Positions 28,684 through 37,095 of a DNA stretch of 64,000 nt are shown here, piece by piece. The translations under genes were made by a program, and so were the position numbers. Positions within the stretch are counted from its first letter, which is position 1. Every line of letters begins with the position of its first letter. The stretch comes from Trichomonas vaginalis G3. Taxonomy: Eukaryota; Parabasalia; Trichomonadida; Trichomonadidae. The DNA is taken from assembly GCF_026262505.1 (NCBI RefSeq), contig NC_067207.1, positions 18,134,082-18,198,081 of the forward strand. The letters are read 5' to 3'. Under the pieces are notes generated by a model. The model saw only the letters and a list, made by a program, of their open reading frames with translations, was not told where the DNA came from and did no database searches.

Positions 28684-28938
28684 CTACCCTACTTGTTTGA
28701 AGTTGTCAAAATACTCTGTTATTTTTTCCTTTAACAATGGCAAATCTTCTTTGAATGTAAGTATTGTACAACCTTTCATATCATAGTGTGTTTGAGGTAA
28801 CGTATCTTGAACTATTTGTTTCACATCTTCATTCGGTGTCATTGAAATCGGTAAGTTTTCGCGATAGAACCAATTTCTGTCAGATTTGTAAATCTTAGCA
28901 AGGTCGTAAAAGCTTTTGTTGTTCTTCTGACTAAATGC
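28684..28938 (-). pseudogene. Maverick coding remnant
   Basis: The minus strand has ~84 codons of protein-like sequence (for example SFYDLAKIYKSDRNWFYREN and LTFKEDLPLLKEKITEYF) ending in a stop at 28684-28686, but no start is visible at its upstream end. I do not recognise a family. It looks like the C-terminal part of a broken gene of the element. Confidence 0.4.
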
Positions 28939-28953
28939 AACATAACCATATCT

Positions 28954-29476
28954 TTATTCTTCATTTTCCATCTCTTCAGTATAAATCATATACTTATAGT
29001 TCTTTTCCTTTCCTTTTGGTACCGAACGTGGTATTCTTTTCTGAATGCTTTTGTCTTCTTTCATCATATCTTCTCTCTGCTTTGTACAAAGTTCGTCAAG
29101 AAGTTTACAAACATACCATGCATAGCGAGGCGAAGCCCACATTGCTATTGAACTAACTAGGAACTTATGAACATATATACCTTTTAGATGCGATGGTAAG
29201 TTTTGTCTGTCTTGGTACATCTTTTTAAGTTCTACATGTTCAAACTCACTGAGGAGTTCATGAGTGCTATTTAATTCAAACCAGTCTTGTGGTTTTAGTA
29301 TCTGGTGCAAAACATGCTGTCAAAATACTTTGCATTTGGTACATATCGTCTTTGACCGAACGAATGAGACGGAGTTGTTTGTTAAACTGAACCCACTCAT
29401 ATTCTTCATTTATAGCTTCATGGACTATAACTGTTGTTGTGTTCTCTGTTGTTGACATATCTGTCTTTACATACAA
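28954..29476 (-). pseudogene. KilA-N-type DNA-binding protein of the Maverick, broken
   Basis: Minus strand. The later part contains KGIYVHKFLVSSIAMWASPR, closely matching MYVDPRLVNYIAMWASPKYC in the intact KilA-N gene at 31354-32016. The earlier part looks like the N-terminal region of the same type. KilA-N domains bind DNA and are frequent in large DNA viruses, phages and trichomonad Mavericks. It looks broken, about one break. The upstream leader has the AT-rich aaatattttttttattt motif. Confidence 0.6.
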
Positions 29477-29830
29477 AATAAAAAAAATATTTTATAAAAA
29501 ACTAACTTTATTTTTTCTATCTTAAGGAAATTCACTGTTTTCATAGAGTTTTGGCGACCCCGAAGGAAGTCGGTCTAGAGAAATTTCACTGTTTTTCGTA
29601 CGGAATCTCTATCCTCGGTTTTTCGAGGGTAGCAATCTTATGCCATTTTACTCAGATTTTTGTGCTGAATTCAATAAAAATATATTTTAGGGTAGAAGGT
29701 TAGATCTAACCTGTCTTCTACCCTCTTTTCTACCCCAGTTATTTTATAAGCGTTTTACATGGTAAACGTTATTTTTACATGTATTTTTCAGCAACTTCGT
29801 CAAATAATTTTATAGCTTTATCTATCTCAT
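29477..29830. other. Maverick intergenic with palindromic module, copy 3
   Basis: No gene. It holds the AT-rich leader of the KilA-N gene (29478-29500), a tttttctatcttaaggaaa phrase that recurs near 32272-32290, and module copy 3 at 29680-29737 (TATTTTAGGGTAGAAGGTTA, GATCTAACC, TCTACCC). Confidence 0.65.
29680..29737. repeat. Palindromic GGTTAGATCTAACC module, copy 3
   Basis: It contains the perfect 14-bp palindrome GGTTAGATCTAACC flanked by GGGTAGAA and TTCTACCC. It lies between two minus-strand genes. Confidence 0.75.
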
Positions 29831-31084
29831 CTACTTCAAACGTTTCTTTACCTTTATGGGAGCACCATACATTTTCTCAAACTTTTCAAGTAGTTCTGTT
29901 TCTGCAGCTCTCATATCATTAACTAACACAACCTTGACTATATTGACTGTACTGTCATATCTTAGAGTTATATTATATGTCCTTCCTATCTTATATCTCT
30001 TTGTATTGAAGTCCTTCGGTTTCTGAACGATGTAAAGTAAGCCTTCACTGCAACGTTCTGAGTCGAATAAACCATATGTTATGAAGTTATATCCAACAAC
30101 TGGGTCAATCCATAACAAAACTATTGGTATAAGACTTTTGTCTATAAGATATGCTGTAGTTCCATAGAATCTTACCGATATCATAAGCTCAGGATTTCTT
30201 GTCAAAATTTTCTGAGTAGAAGCAATTCTAACCCAGTCCTTTGCTTTCTTTCCAGATGGAGATAAAATGTCTGACAAAGAATATTTGTTGTATTTCTTTG
30301 AGTATCTTACGTTTAAATCACCTATTCTAACCACTTTGGTGTCATTGTCTATCTTTCCAACTGTTTCAAACTCATTGTTTGACATTTCTGTCTTTAAGTC
30401 TGCATAGTCGTTTCTCATTCTTTCTATCTCTTTGACGGAGTAGTTATATCTCCTCATTGCTGCTTTACATTTAGAACATTGCGGGTTCATTTTTGCGTTA
30501 TATTCTGAAACCTTACCTGCTAAAACAACTAAAGCGTCAATTGCTCTCTTTAACTCAAAAGTTGCGGGTTTTATCTGTTCATTCCATATCTTACCTCTTC
30601 TATCTTTATCTCTTATCTGCCATACACATTCAGCAACTAACGAAACAAAGTTGTCGTAGGTCTTAAACTCCCCAGATTTGTATATGTCAGAGATGTTCTT
30701 ATATACCATATCGCAATCTTTGTCCATGACTTTGTGGTTGCAATGAAAACCAAGGAATTCATAGTTAACCTTTCGTATGAACTTCTTTATTTCTACTGAG
30801 TCAGTTGCTTTGACTTCTATTTCATCGAATTCTGGAATAGTGAGTTTTTGTTGTTGTATTTCAGGAAGTTTAGGTAGATGGTCAATAATATCCTGCATTT
30901 CATAAAGATACTGTTCATTTGTTTCATCTTTCGCACTACAGTCTAAATTACATGTTAAAAGTTCTTGCTTTATCTTCTGGATTTCTGTTTCGAAAGTATA
31001 TGAAGAAGGAATGAAGCTTTTCATCTCTACTAACATTGAAGTTGGGTTCATGACTAACGAGTTTGGTGCTGTTGTTGCTAACAT
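29831..31084 (-). CDS. Maverick KilA-N protein with GIY-YIG-like C-terminal domain
   Basis: 417 residues from the ATG at 31084 (MLATTAPNSLVMN). N-terminal ~200 residues are helical; a CxxC pair (NPQCSKCKAAMRR) follows. A KilA-N-type segment runs ~255-335 (NKYSLSDILSPSGKKAKDWV ... LIPIVLLWIDPVVGYNF). The last ~75 residues (LLYIVQKP ... RYKIGRTYNITLRY ... EKFEKMYGAPIKVKK) resemble the T5orf172/MUG113 branch of GIY-YIG nucleases. Such KilA-N + GIY-YIG combinations occur in Bro-like proteins of DNA viruses. The AT-rich leader precedes the ATG and is shared with the gene at 31354-32016. An upstream in-frame extension is only translated leader. Confidence 0.65.
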   Translation of the reverse strand: MLATTAPNSLVMNPTSMLVEMKSFIPSSYTFETEIQKIKQELLTCNLDCSAKDETNEQYLYEMQDIIDHLPKLPEIQQQKLTIPEFDEIEVKATDSVEIKKFIRKVNYEFLGFHCNHKVMDKDCDMVYKNISDIYKSGEFKTYDNFVSLVAECVWQIRDKDRRGKIWNEQIKPATFELKRAIDALVVLAGKVSEYNAKMNPQCSKCKAAMRRYNYSVKEIERMRNDYADLKTEMSNNEFETVGKIDNDTKVVRIGDLNVRYSKKYNKYSLSDILSPSGKKAKDWVRIASTQKILTRNPELMISVRFYGTTAYLIDKSLIPIVLLWIDPVVGYNFITYGLFDSERCSEGLLYIVQKPKDFNTKRYKIGRTYNITLRYDSTVNIVKVVLVNDMRAAETELLEKFEKMYGAPIKVKKRLK

Positions 31085-31353
31085 GTTCTTACAATAAAAA
31101 TAAAAAAATATTTTTTTAAAAAAACCAACTTTATTTTTTATTTCGGGAAAACTCATGAGGTTAGAAAACATGTACGAAGAAGTCTTGACAAAACATTTAC
31201 GATGAAATCATGACAAAACATTTATGAAGAAGTCTTGACAAAACATATACGAAGAAATTCATGAAAATTCAAGAGGGTAGAAAAGAGGGTAGAAGACAGG
31301 TTAGATCTAACCATCTACCCTAAAATATATTTTTGCCGAAAAAAATGGTTCAT
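31085..31353. other. Maverick intergenic with leader and palindromic module
   Basis: It holds the AT-rich leader (31085-31117), a few array-type phrases (GACAAAACATTTACGATGAA) and module copy 4. No gene. Confidence 0.6.
31271..31335. repeat. Palindromic GGTTAGATCTAACC module, copy 4
   Basis: GAGGGTAGAAAAGAGGGTAG, then GGTTAGATCTAACC, ATCTACCCTAAAATATATTT. It lies between the KilA-N gene and the KilA-N/GIY-YIG gene. Confidence 0.75.
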
Positions 31354-32016
31354 TTACTCACAATATTTTTGTACAAAACGACCCCAAACTTTTAACCTCT
31401 CTTCTGCAGCTTCTAATGAAACTTTAGCGAGTTCATATTCTCTAAATTCTCTCTTTAAATCTTCTTGTTCCCATTGGTCTAGTTCGTATGGCGAGTCTCT
31501 ATAACCAGAACATATCTCACGTTCATGTTCTATTTGTTTTTCATGCATTTTTCTAACTTCTTCTTCGAACAAAGGTTTTGCATTCTCTACTGTATCTTCA
31601 AGTTCTTCTTCATCTAATTTCTCATGAACTTTCTTGTCTATGGAGTCCAGAATTTTTCCAACTGCTATACAATATTTTGGAGAAGCCCACATTGCTATAT
31701 AGTTTACAAGTCTTGGGTCTACATACATTCCTCTAACCTGTTTGATTTCATCAGGAATTCCTGCATGAATTTTGTATAAAAAGCAACCCGCTGTTTTCCG
31801 CGGGTTGGTATATTCTTCACAAAATGCCTCAAAATACTCTTCCCAGGACTTATTTTCCAACAACCTTCTAAAGTCTTTCCTAAACTGCTGACACATATTT
31901 GTTGCATTTACATAACCATCCTTGTCTCTACGTAAGACTTCAATACCGTTGTAAGTGCCTTTTGTGAATGTTTCGCCATTAGATTTGTTCGTGAACGTTT
32001 TTGCTTCGACTGTCAT
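31354..32016 (-). CDS. Maverick KilA-N DNA-binding protein
   Basis: 220 residues from the ATG at 32016 (MTVEAKTFTNKSNGETFTKG). The KilA-N core is clear: RRDKDGYVNATNMCQQFRKD, then MYVDPRLVNYIAMWASPKYC. The C-terminal half is a charged coiled coil (VRKMHEKQIEHEREICSGY). It probably binds DNA, perhaps as a regulator of element genes. The AT-rich leader precedes it. A 57-bp piece of this gene (31771-31827) is duplicated exactly at 32315-32371, upstream of its start. Confidence 0.75.
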   Translation of the reverse strand: MTVEAKTFTNKSNGETFTKGTYNGIEVLRRDKDGYVNATNMCQQFRKDFRRLLENKSWEEYFEAFCEEYTNPRKTAGCFLYKIHAGIPDEIKQVRGMYVDPRLVNYIAMWASPKYCIAVGKILDSIDKKVHEKLDEEELEDTVENAKPLFEEEVRKMHEKQIEHEREICSGYRDSPYELDQWEQEDLKREFREYELAKVSLEAAEERLKVWGRFVQKYCE

Positions 32017-32314
32017 ACTGTTCTTACAATAAAAATAAAAAATATTTTTTGGTGGGACGTCGGACATTCGTTTGTGGCTTAACCGTCGGACCACAACGAT
32101 GAAGTCTTAACAAAAAATATACGATGAAGTCTCAACAAAACATTTACGATGAAGTCTTAACAAAAAATATACGATGAAATCTATTTCCTGTGTTGTTGTC
32201 AAAATGTCATGTTGTCACACTTTTTCAGAGAAGTTAAAATGACCGAGTGACCTGGTCGCCTAAAATATATTTTTTTCTATCTTAAGGAAATTCATGAAAA
32301 TTCACCTGTTGAAC

Positions 32315-32371
32315 TTTGTATAAAAAGCAACCCGCTGTTTTCCGCGGGTTGGTATATTCTTCACAAAATGC
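32315..32371. repeat. 57-bp duplicate of a KilA-N segment with hairpin
   Basis: Identical to 31771-31827 inside the KilA-N gene. Both contain the hairpin AACCCGC-tgttttcc-GCGGGTT. Confidence 0.8.
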
Positions 32372-32460
32372 TTGTTTTGAGGTCGAGCCACTTTTGGCTC
32401 CACCTCTTTTTTCAACCAAAAACTCATTTTTGTCGAATTCAGCACAAAATTCATGACAAA

Positions 32461-32527
32461 TTCAAGAGGGTAGAAAACAGGTTAGAAAACAGGTTAGATC
32501 TAACCTTCTACCCTAAAATATATTTTT
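32461..32527. repeat. Palindromic GGTTAGATCTAACC module, copy 5
   Basis: TCAAGAGGGTAGAAAACAGG, GGTTAGATCTAACC, TTCTACCCTAAAATATATTT, in the gap downstream of the polymerase gene. Confidence 0.75.
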
Positions 32528-32757
32528 CAATACTTTTTCAGCACTTTTCCGTAGTTGTATATGAAAGACAATTCGAGATAAAAGTCATAGTACAATGGTA
32601 TAATATGTTGCACACCGTTTGTTGTCCTACCAGTATTTGTAAAGATATAGTCTAATGGTTTTGTATCTGCTACTTTTGTTCTTTGTTTTTCAACCTGAAG
32701 CATTTAATATATGTAAAAATATATGGTTTAAAAAACGTTTTTACTTCATGCAATTTT

Positions 32758-34911
32758 TTACTTCATGCAATGTTTTATTTCTGTGCCGTCTTCAAGTATG
32801 CCCCAGTACTTACGCTTGGAGAGGACATGAACTTCGGTGAAAATTTTGTCCAATTTGAATTGACCCATCTTCTCACCGACTAAACCCATTTCAATGAGTT
32901 TGTTGTACCCTTCTTCGTTCGTCATGAGTGCGTCAATGTTCTCATAGTAAACCTTCACTTTCGATTTGACTTCGGAGAAGAATTTGTTGTAGTTGTCAAG
33001 GACTGCCTTTGCGAACTGAGGGTAAGACCAATGTTCGACAATAGGTTTTAATGTGGTTACTAAGCCACTTTGACCTTGAGTGAATTCGTACTTCAAAACA
33101 AAAGGAGAAAACCTTTCAACAAAGTTGTCGACCTTCTCATAATGTTTACTCTTCATCTCTTGAGGTTTCTTAATGGAATATCCCCATGTCGAATTCATAA
33201 GCAATTTGAGTGTCATTGCAAGTTTGGGGTTTGAAGCTTTCCTAATATCATACAGTTGTTGTATGACTTTTCCAACTGTATAGTTCCTTCCTGGGAACTC
33301 ACCATCTTCGTTTGGAATTCCAGTCGGAATATATTGGACAAACCTCATGTACGCAGCGTTAAGGTCGACATAGTATATTTTTTCGTATGAGTCGAACTTA
33401 TCGCATCCAATGGGTCCAGTTTTTGGAAATTCAAGTGAGTCTCTTATCTTCTGAGAAACTTCTCCTGTTATCTCATAAACATCGTCGAAGCAACCTGTTT
33501 CATATAAAACCTTCTGACCTAACTCAGAAGCTCTCCAATACAATTTGACGTCGATTGGATGCCTCAATGGAAGTTTGTTTATAGCATCTTGAAGTTCTTG
33601 CAACCTCATTGGAAGTTCTTCTGGTTCAGGTTGGTATCCGAACAATCCAACTCCTTTTGGAACTGTGTACTTCTTTTGTGCTATAACTTTGTCTGGAACA
33701 ACTTTTGGTCTTGCTAACAGTGAAAAGTTTGTTTCGTCTTTTGGTACAAAACTTTCTGTCAGCTTGTCATCTGGAATCGGTTCCAACAAACCTTTCTCGA
33801 AAAGAATGTTAACAGCTCTGACAATGTTGCACTTGCCTTTTCCGAACAATGGGTTTGTAAGACTTTCGTTCAACATGAAGTGGTTGTGGACAATTACAAT
33901 CTTCAACCATGGTAAGTCTTTGTCAACAACATAGTCGTCATGTGAAGAACCTTTCTCAGTCGGAATGTTGACTCGGATATTCACATTTGCCAACGGTGCA
34001 ACTTTTGCCAATTGACCTCTGAGAATGTACCTTGTCTTCACACATGACTCAAGATACTTCATTTTCTCATCTGTAACAAGACCAGAGTTCCTGAGACATG
34101 TAAGAATACAAGGTTCGTTGACAATTGTTTCAATTGAATTGTAAATTCCATACCTTGTCAAGTCAATGTCAGACTTATTTCTGAAGGGGAAGTATCCAGC
34201 ATGTTGTCTGACTGCTTGAGGGTTAGGTTGGTACCATTCGAACTTGACACTTGCAATTCCTTCAATTGCATTCAAAATGTCTGAGTCGGAGTCAACCATT
34301 TGTTCTCTCTTTGTAGTCTTGAAAGCGTCAAGAAGTTTTGCAGCTGTTTGTTCATTGCCATTTGCATAGTAAATGTGACTATCCAAATCTCTTATGGTCA
34401 ATCTGAGATTGTATCCTTTCTTATTTCCATCTTGAATTGCAGCAAGTACTCCCATGAAGCCTTCTTTGTTCTTTCCTTCGTCAAAGTTTACTGTAAAGGT
34501 TCGACCGGATGTAATTTTACTTCGAACTTCACGATACTTTTCATATGCATATCTTGTTCTTTCCATGGGAGCATGTGCGTCTTCACCTTTTCCTTTTTTC
34601 CTTCTCAAAGGATGCAATTGTTCGTCATGTTTCCAGTAGAATCTGGCAAAGCCGTCGTGTCCTTCAACTTGAGGTTCACTAACATCGAAAGGCATGTCCA
34701 TAAGACGTTCTTCTTCTAACCTCTCTAGTCTGTTTGGATAATTGGCGCGCGCTGTTTCTAAGTCCATCTCGTAGCGAAGACCAGCCAGTTTGTCATAGAC
34801 TTTTATGGGTCTTCCCTTCCTATATTTAAACTTCCTCGAAACTCTCCAACCATATCTTTCTAACTCTGCTTTTATTCTAGCAGATTTTCTATCCATTCTA
34901 TACGGAGGCAT
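32758..34911 (-). CDS. polB: Maverick family-B DNA polymerase (protein-primed type)
   Basis: 717 residues in one open frame, ATG at 34911. The polymerase core is C-terminal: motif A region YYVDLNAAYM at 513-522, motif B KLAMTLKLLMNSTWG at 563-577, and the motif C region YYENIDALMT at 655-664. The N terminus starts with a basic segment (DRKSARIKAELERYGWRVSR). Protein-primed polymerases of this family replicate linear DNA from a terminal protein bound at the inverted repeats. The AT-rich leader lies directly upstream. It is on the opposite strand to the capsid block, so the element has a left rightward block and a right leftward block. Confidence 0.85.
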   Translation of the reverse strand: MPPYRMDRKSARIKAELERYGWRVSRKFKYRKGRPIKVYDKLAGLRYEMDLETARANYPNRLERLEEERLMDMPFDVSEPQVEGHDGFARFYWKHDEQLHPLRRKKGKGEDAHAPMERTRYAYEKYREVRSKITSGRTFTVNFDEGKNKEGFMGVLAAIQDGNKKGYNLRLTIRDLDSHIYYANGNEQTAAKLLDAFKTTKREQMVDSDSDILNAIEGIASVKFEWYQPNPQAVRQHAGYFPFRNKSDIDLTRYGIYNSIETIVNEPCILTCLRNSGLVTDEKMKYLESCVKTRYILRGQLAKVAPLANVNIRVNIPTEKGSSHDDYVVDKDLPWLKIVIVHNHFMLNESLTNPLFGKGKCNIVRAVNILFEKGLLEPIPDDKLTESFVPKDETNFSLLARPKVVPDKVIAQKKYTVPKGVGLFGYQPEPEELPMRLQELQDAINKLPLRHPIDVKLYWRASELGQKVLYETGCFDDVYEITGEVSQKIRDSLEFPKTGPIGCDKFDSYEKIYYVDLNAAYMRFVQYIPTGIPNEDGEFPGRNYTVGKVIQQLYDIRKASNPKLAMTLKLLMNSTWGYSIKKPQEMKSKHYEKVDNFVERFSPFVLKYEFTQGQSGLVTTLKPIVEHWSYPQFAKAVLDNYNKFFSEVKSKVKVYYENIDALMTNEEGYNKLIEMGLVGEKMGQFKLDKIFTEVHVLSKRKYWGILEDGTEIKHCMK

Positions 34912-34942
34912 TTTTATAAAAATAAAAAAATATATTTTTTCT

Positions 34943-35526
34943 TTACTTTACATAAGCACTTGCTGCCATAAGTCTTTGACGCCAACCCATACCAGCTAAT
35001 GAAGGTTGACTTGGTTTAGTTTGGAAACTAAACTTTGGTTTTGGTTTATCTTCAGTTTTTGGTTTCTCTTCTTCTATCGGTTTTTCGTCACTTTTCGGTT
35101 CCGCTGGTTTTACCTCACTTGCAGGTATGGTTGTGTCGTCAACATCTTCATAAATATCATATGCCATTTGTTTTTGTTTTCCTTTCAACTTTTTGTGTTT
35201 GTTGTAAAGTTTAGAATATTTCGACTCTAAGTCAATGAGATGTTCTATAATGAACTGTTGGTCGGTAAAATATACTTTTCCATCTGTTGTCTCGAAAGCT
35301 CCTTCAGACTTCAATATTTTATTTGTGAGAGTCTGTTTCTTTTTTGAGATACTAGCCGTTCCATTTCTATGAAAAGTGACTTTGTAGTTAGGGTTTGTAT
35401 TTCCAGACCTGGCACTTTCTATTATTGAATTTTTCTCTTCATCTGTAAGTTCTTTGACAGGTTTTGACAATGGTTCTGAACTTTTTGTTTTGGTGTCAAA
35501 TCTACCGTTTCAACTTCTTCGGTCAT
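34943..35526 (-). pseudogene. Maverick small charged protein, upstream of polB
   Basis: Minus strand. The body carries KELTDEEKNSIIESARSG, a helical middle (LIDLESKYSKLYNKHKKLKG), a Pro/Glu/Lys-rich linker and a conserved-looking tail (LAGMGWRQRLMAASAYVK). The N-terminal part starts near 35526 (MTEEVETVDLTPK). It looks broken once. The position next to the polymerase could suit a terminal protein or another replication/virion factor; no motif shows it. Confidence 0.45.
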
Positions 35527-35545
35527 TTCATCTCAGTAAAAAATT

Positions 35546-35698
35546 TTAGTTTGGTTTGTTTTCAACTGGTTGTTGTTGTTTTTTAAGTCGGTCTAAAACT
35601 TCCTGAGGTATAGGAAGAACTTGACAAACACGTTGTGTAACTGCTGGAAGTCGACAAATCCATCTTGAACCCATTTGTCTCAATGCTGTATTGTTCAT
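35546..35698 (-). CDS. Maverick 50-residue protein
   Basis: Minus-strand frame from an ATG at 35698 (MNNTALRQMGSRWICRLPAV) to a stop at 35546. The upstream phrase TTTACTGAGATGAAATG is shared with the neighbouring gene start at 35526, which supports it as a real start. Basic, slightly amphipathic; function unknown. Confidence 0.45.
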   Translation of the reverse strand: MNNTALRQMGSRWICRLPAVTQRVCQVLPIPQEVLDRLKKQQQPVENKPN

Positions 35699-35716
35699 TT
35701 CATCTCAGTAAAAACT

Positions 35717-36120
35717 TTACATTCCCCAAGTTTGAGGTGGTTGCGGTTGGTTATTGTTTACCCACTGTTGTGCATGGTTATATCCTCTGTTAAAGAATCT
35801 TTTCACCTTGGTCCATATAGTGTCCTGCTTGGTTATTAGTAGTCATTTGCTTTGTTATAATAGTTTCCTGCTTGTCTTCCTACATTGTCCATCCATCCTT
35901 GAACTTTTCCTCTTGTTTCAGGATTTGGAATAAGATTTGCCTGCATCTCGTGCTACATCCCCAACCTTTCTGTACAGTTTGTATAATAGGTTGTGCTTTC
36001 TCTTTAAGTATACCTAATGTACTCAAAATCTTCCTTCCAACTCCAAATACACCTCTGGCTATTGTTCCCTGCGGGCAAAAATCTGGATGCAACTCCTGCT
36101 AATGCGCCAAATAAACCCAT
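35717..36120 (-). pseudogene. Maverick amphipathic virion-like protein, broken
   Basis: Minus strand from an ATG at 36120 (MGLFGALAGVASRFLPAG). It holds Gly-rich amphipathic stretches (ARGVFGVGRKILSTLGILKE) and a Gln/Pro/Trp-rich tail. It resembles in style the small protein at 39631-39873, and both recall membrane-active minor proteins such as adenovirus pVI. It looks broken, one or two breaks. Assignment is by resemblance only. Confidence 0.45.
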
Positions 36121-36137
36121 TTCTTATGGGTTAAAAA

Positions 36138-37095
36138 ATGACGAATCCAAACAAGGACCCTATGTTTCTAAAGCGACAAAGAAAGCACTCATGATAAAAA
36201 TCTTAGTTCAACACCAAATGCTTGGTTTATGGATATCTTGGAAAACATTCCGAGGTATAGAGAAGATGGACCTCCATACTGGCTAATATTTGTCGGTCAA
36301 AACACAAGATACTGTGAAGCCATACCATTACAGTCCAAAAATATTTTAGATATCTTAGCAGCTTTGACAATATTCGTTGACAAATACCATCCAACAAAAC
36401 TGACATCTGACTGTGAAAGTTCTTTCAAATCAGATGATGTAAAAAACTATCTGCGTTCAAAAAATGTAAACCAATATTTCATTGTCGACCAAAACCATTC
36501 TGCTCTTGGTGTCATTGACAGTTGTATAAAAATCTTAAGAGACTTAAACCAACCACAAGGTGGTGAGGTAGGTGAGATGTCATATGACGACAAATATAGA
36601 CACTTCTCCATGGCGAAGATGAGACAAGTTTTAAATATTTACAATAGCCGTAAACAAAAAGGTTTGGGAAACCACTCCCCCGAAGAAATGAAAAACAACC
36701 CTAACTTAGAGAAAGACTTTATATTTAACAATTTAGTCAAAAGAGACAAACAAGAAAGAATGCCAGGCTTCAAACTTAAGAAAGGTGACAAAGTAAAAAT
36801 AGAAATACCTAAACGCGACCCATATGAAAATACTATTGACTATGACAACAATGGGAACTCGACAGGTACTCGCATTCGTGTTCGTAAAAATAGAAGAAAG
36901 TATACAAGAGAATATTATGAAGTTTTAGGCAAACATGGCAAAATGTACAGACTGCAAGCAGAAGATAAAACTACTATTGTCAGACCTCGTTTCAAACTTG
37001 TCAAAGTTCAAGGTGGTATACTTTCAAAGACAGTTCCTAACAAATATAAGACAACTCCTGACGAATATGCTAAAGAAGTTGAAAATGACGACTAA
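36138..37095 (+). pseudogene. INT: Maverick retroviral-type integrase, partly broken
   Basis: The large open part (from ~36229) contains the rve core: PPYWLIFVGQNTRYCEAIPL with the fold's first strands, KLTSDCESSFKSDDVKNYLR around the second acidic residue, and a helix near residue 95-110 (HSALGVIDSCIKILRDL). The C-terminal ~100 residues form a basic SH3/chromodomain-like module (KKGDKVKIEIPKRDPYEN, then KYTREYYEVLGKHGK). The integrase inserts the linear element and makes the 6-bp duplication. It differs from the Ginger-type transposase at 16162. The N-terminal end looks broken, one or two breaks. Confidence 0.75.

Larger units (their letters stand above)
32017..32757. other. Maverick intergenic, repeat-rich
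   Basis: 740 bp without a supported gene. In order: AT-rich leader (32017-32052), array phrases (32095-32180), a tttttctatcttaaggaaa phrase near 32272, a 57-bp copy of KilA-N coding sequence (32315-32371), palindromic module copy 5 (32461-32527), then AT-rich sequence to the polymerase stop. Confidence 0.65.

Noticed and set aside
28143-28786. Several 60-140-codon frames over the minisatellite
   Set aside because: All phases of the 22-bp unit lack stops, so open frames are expected by chance.
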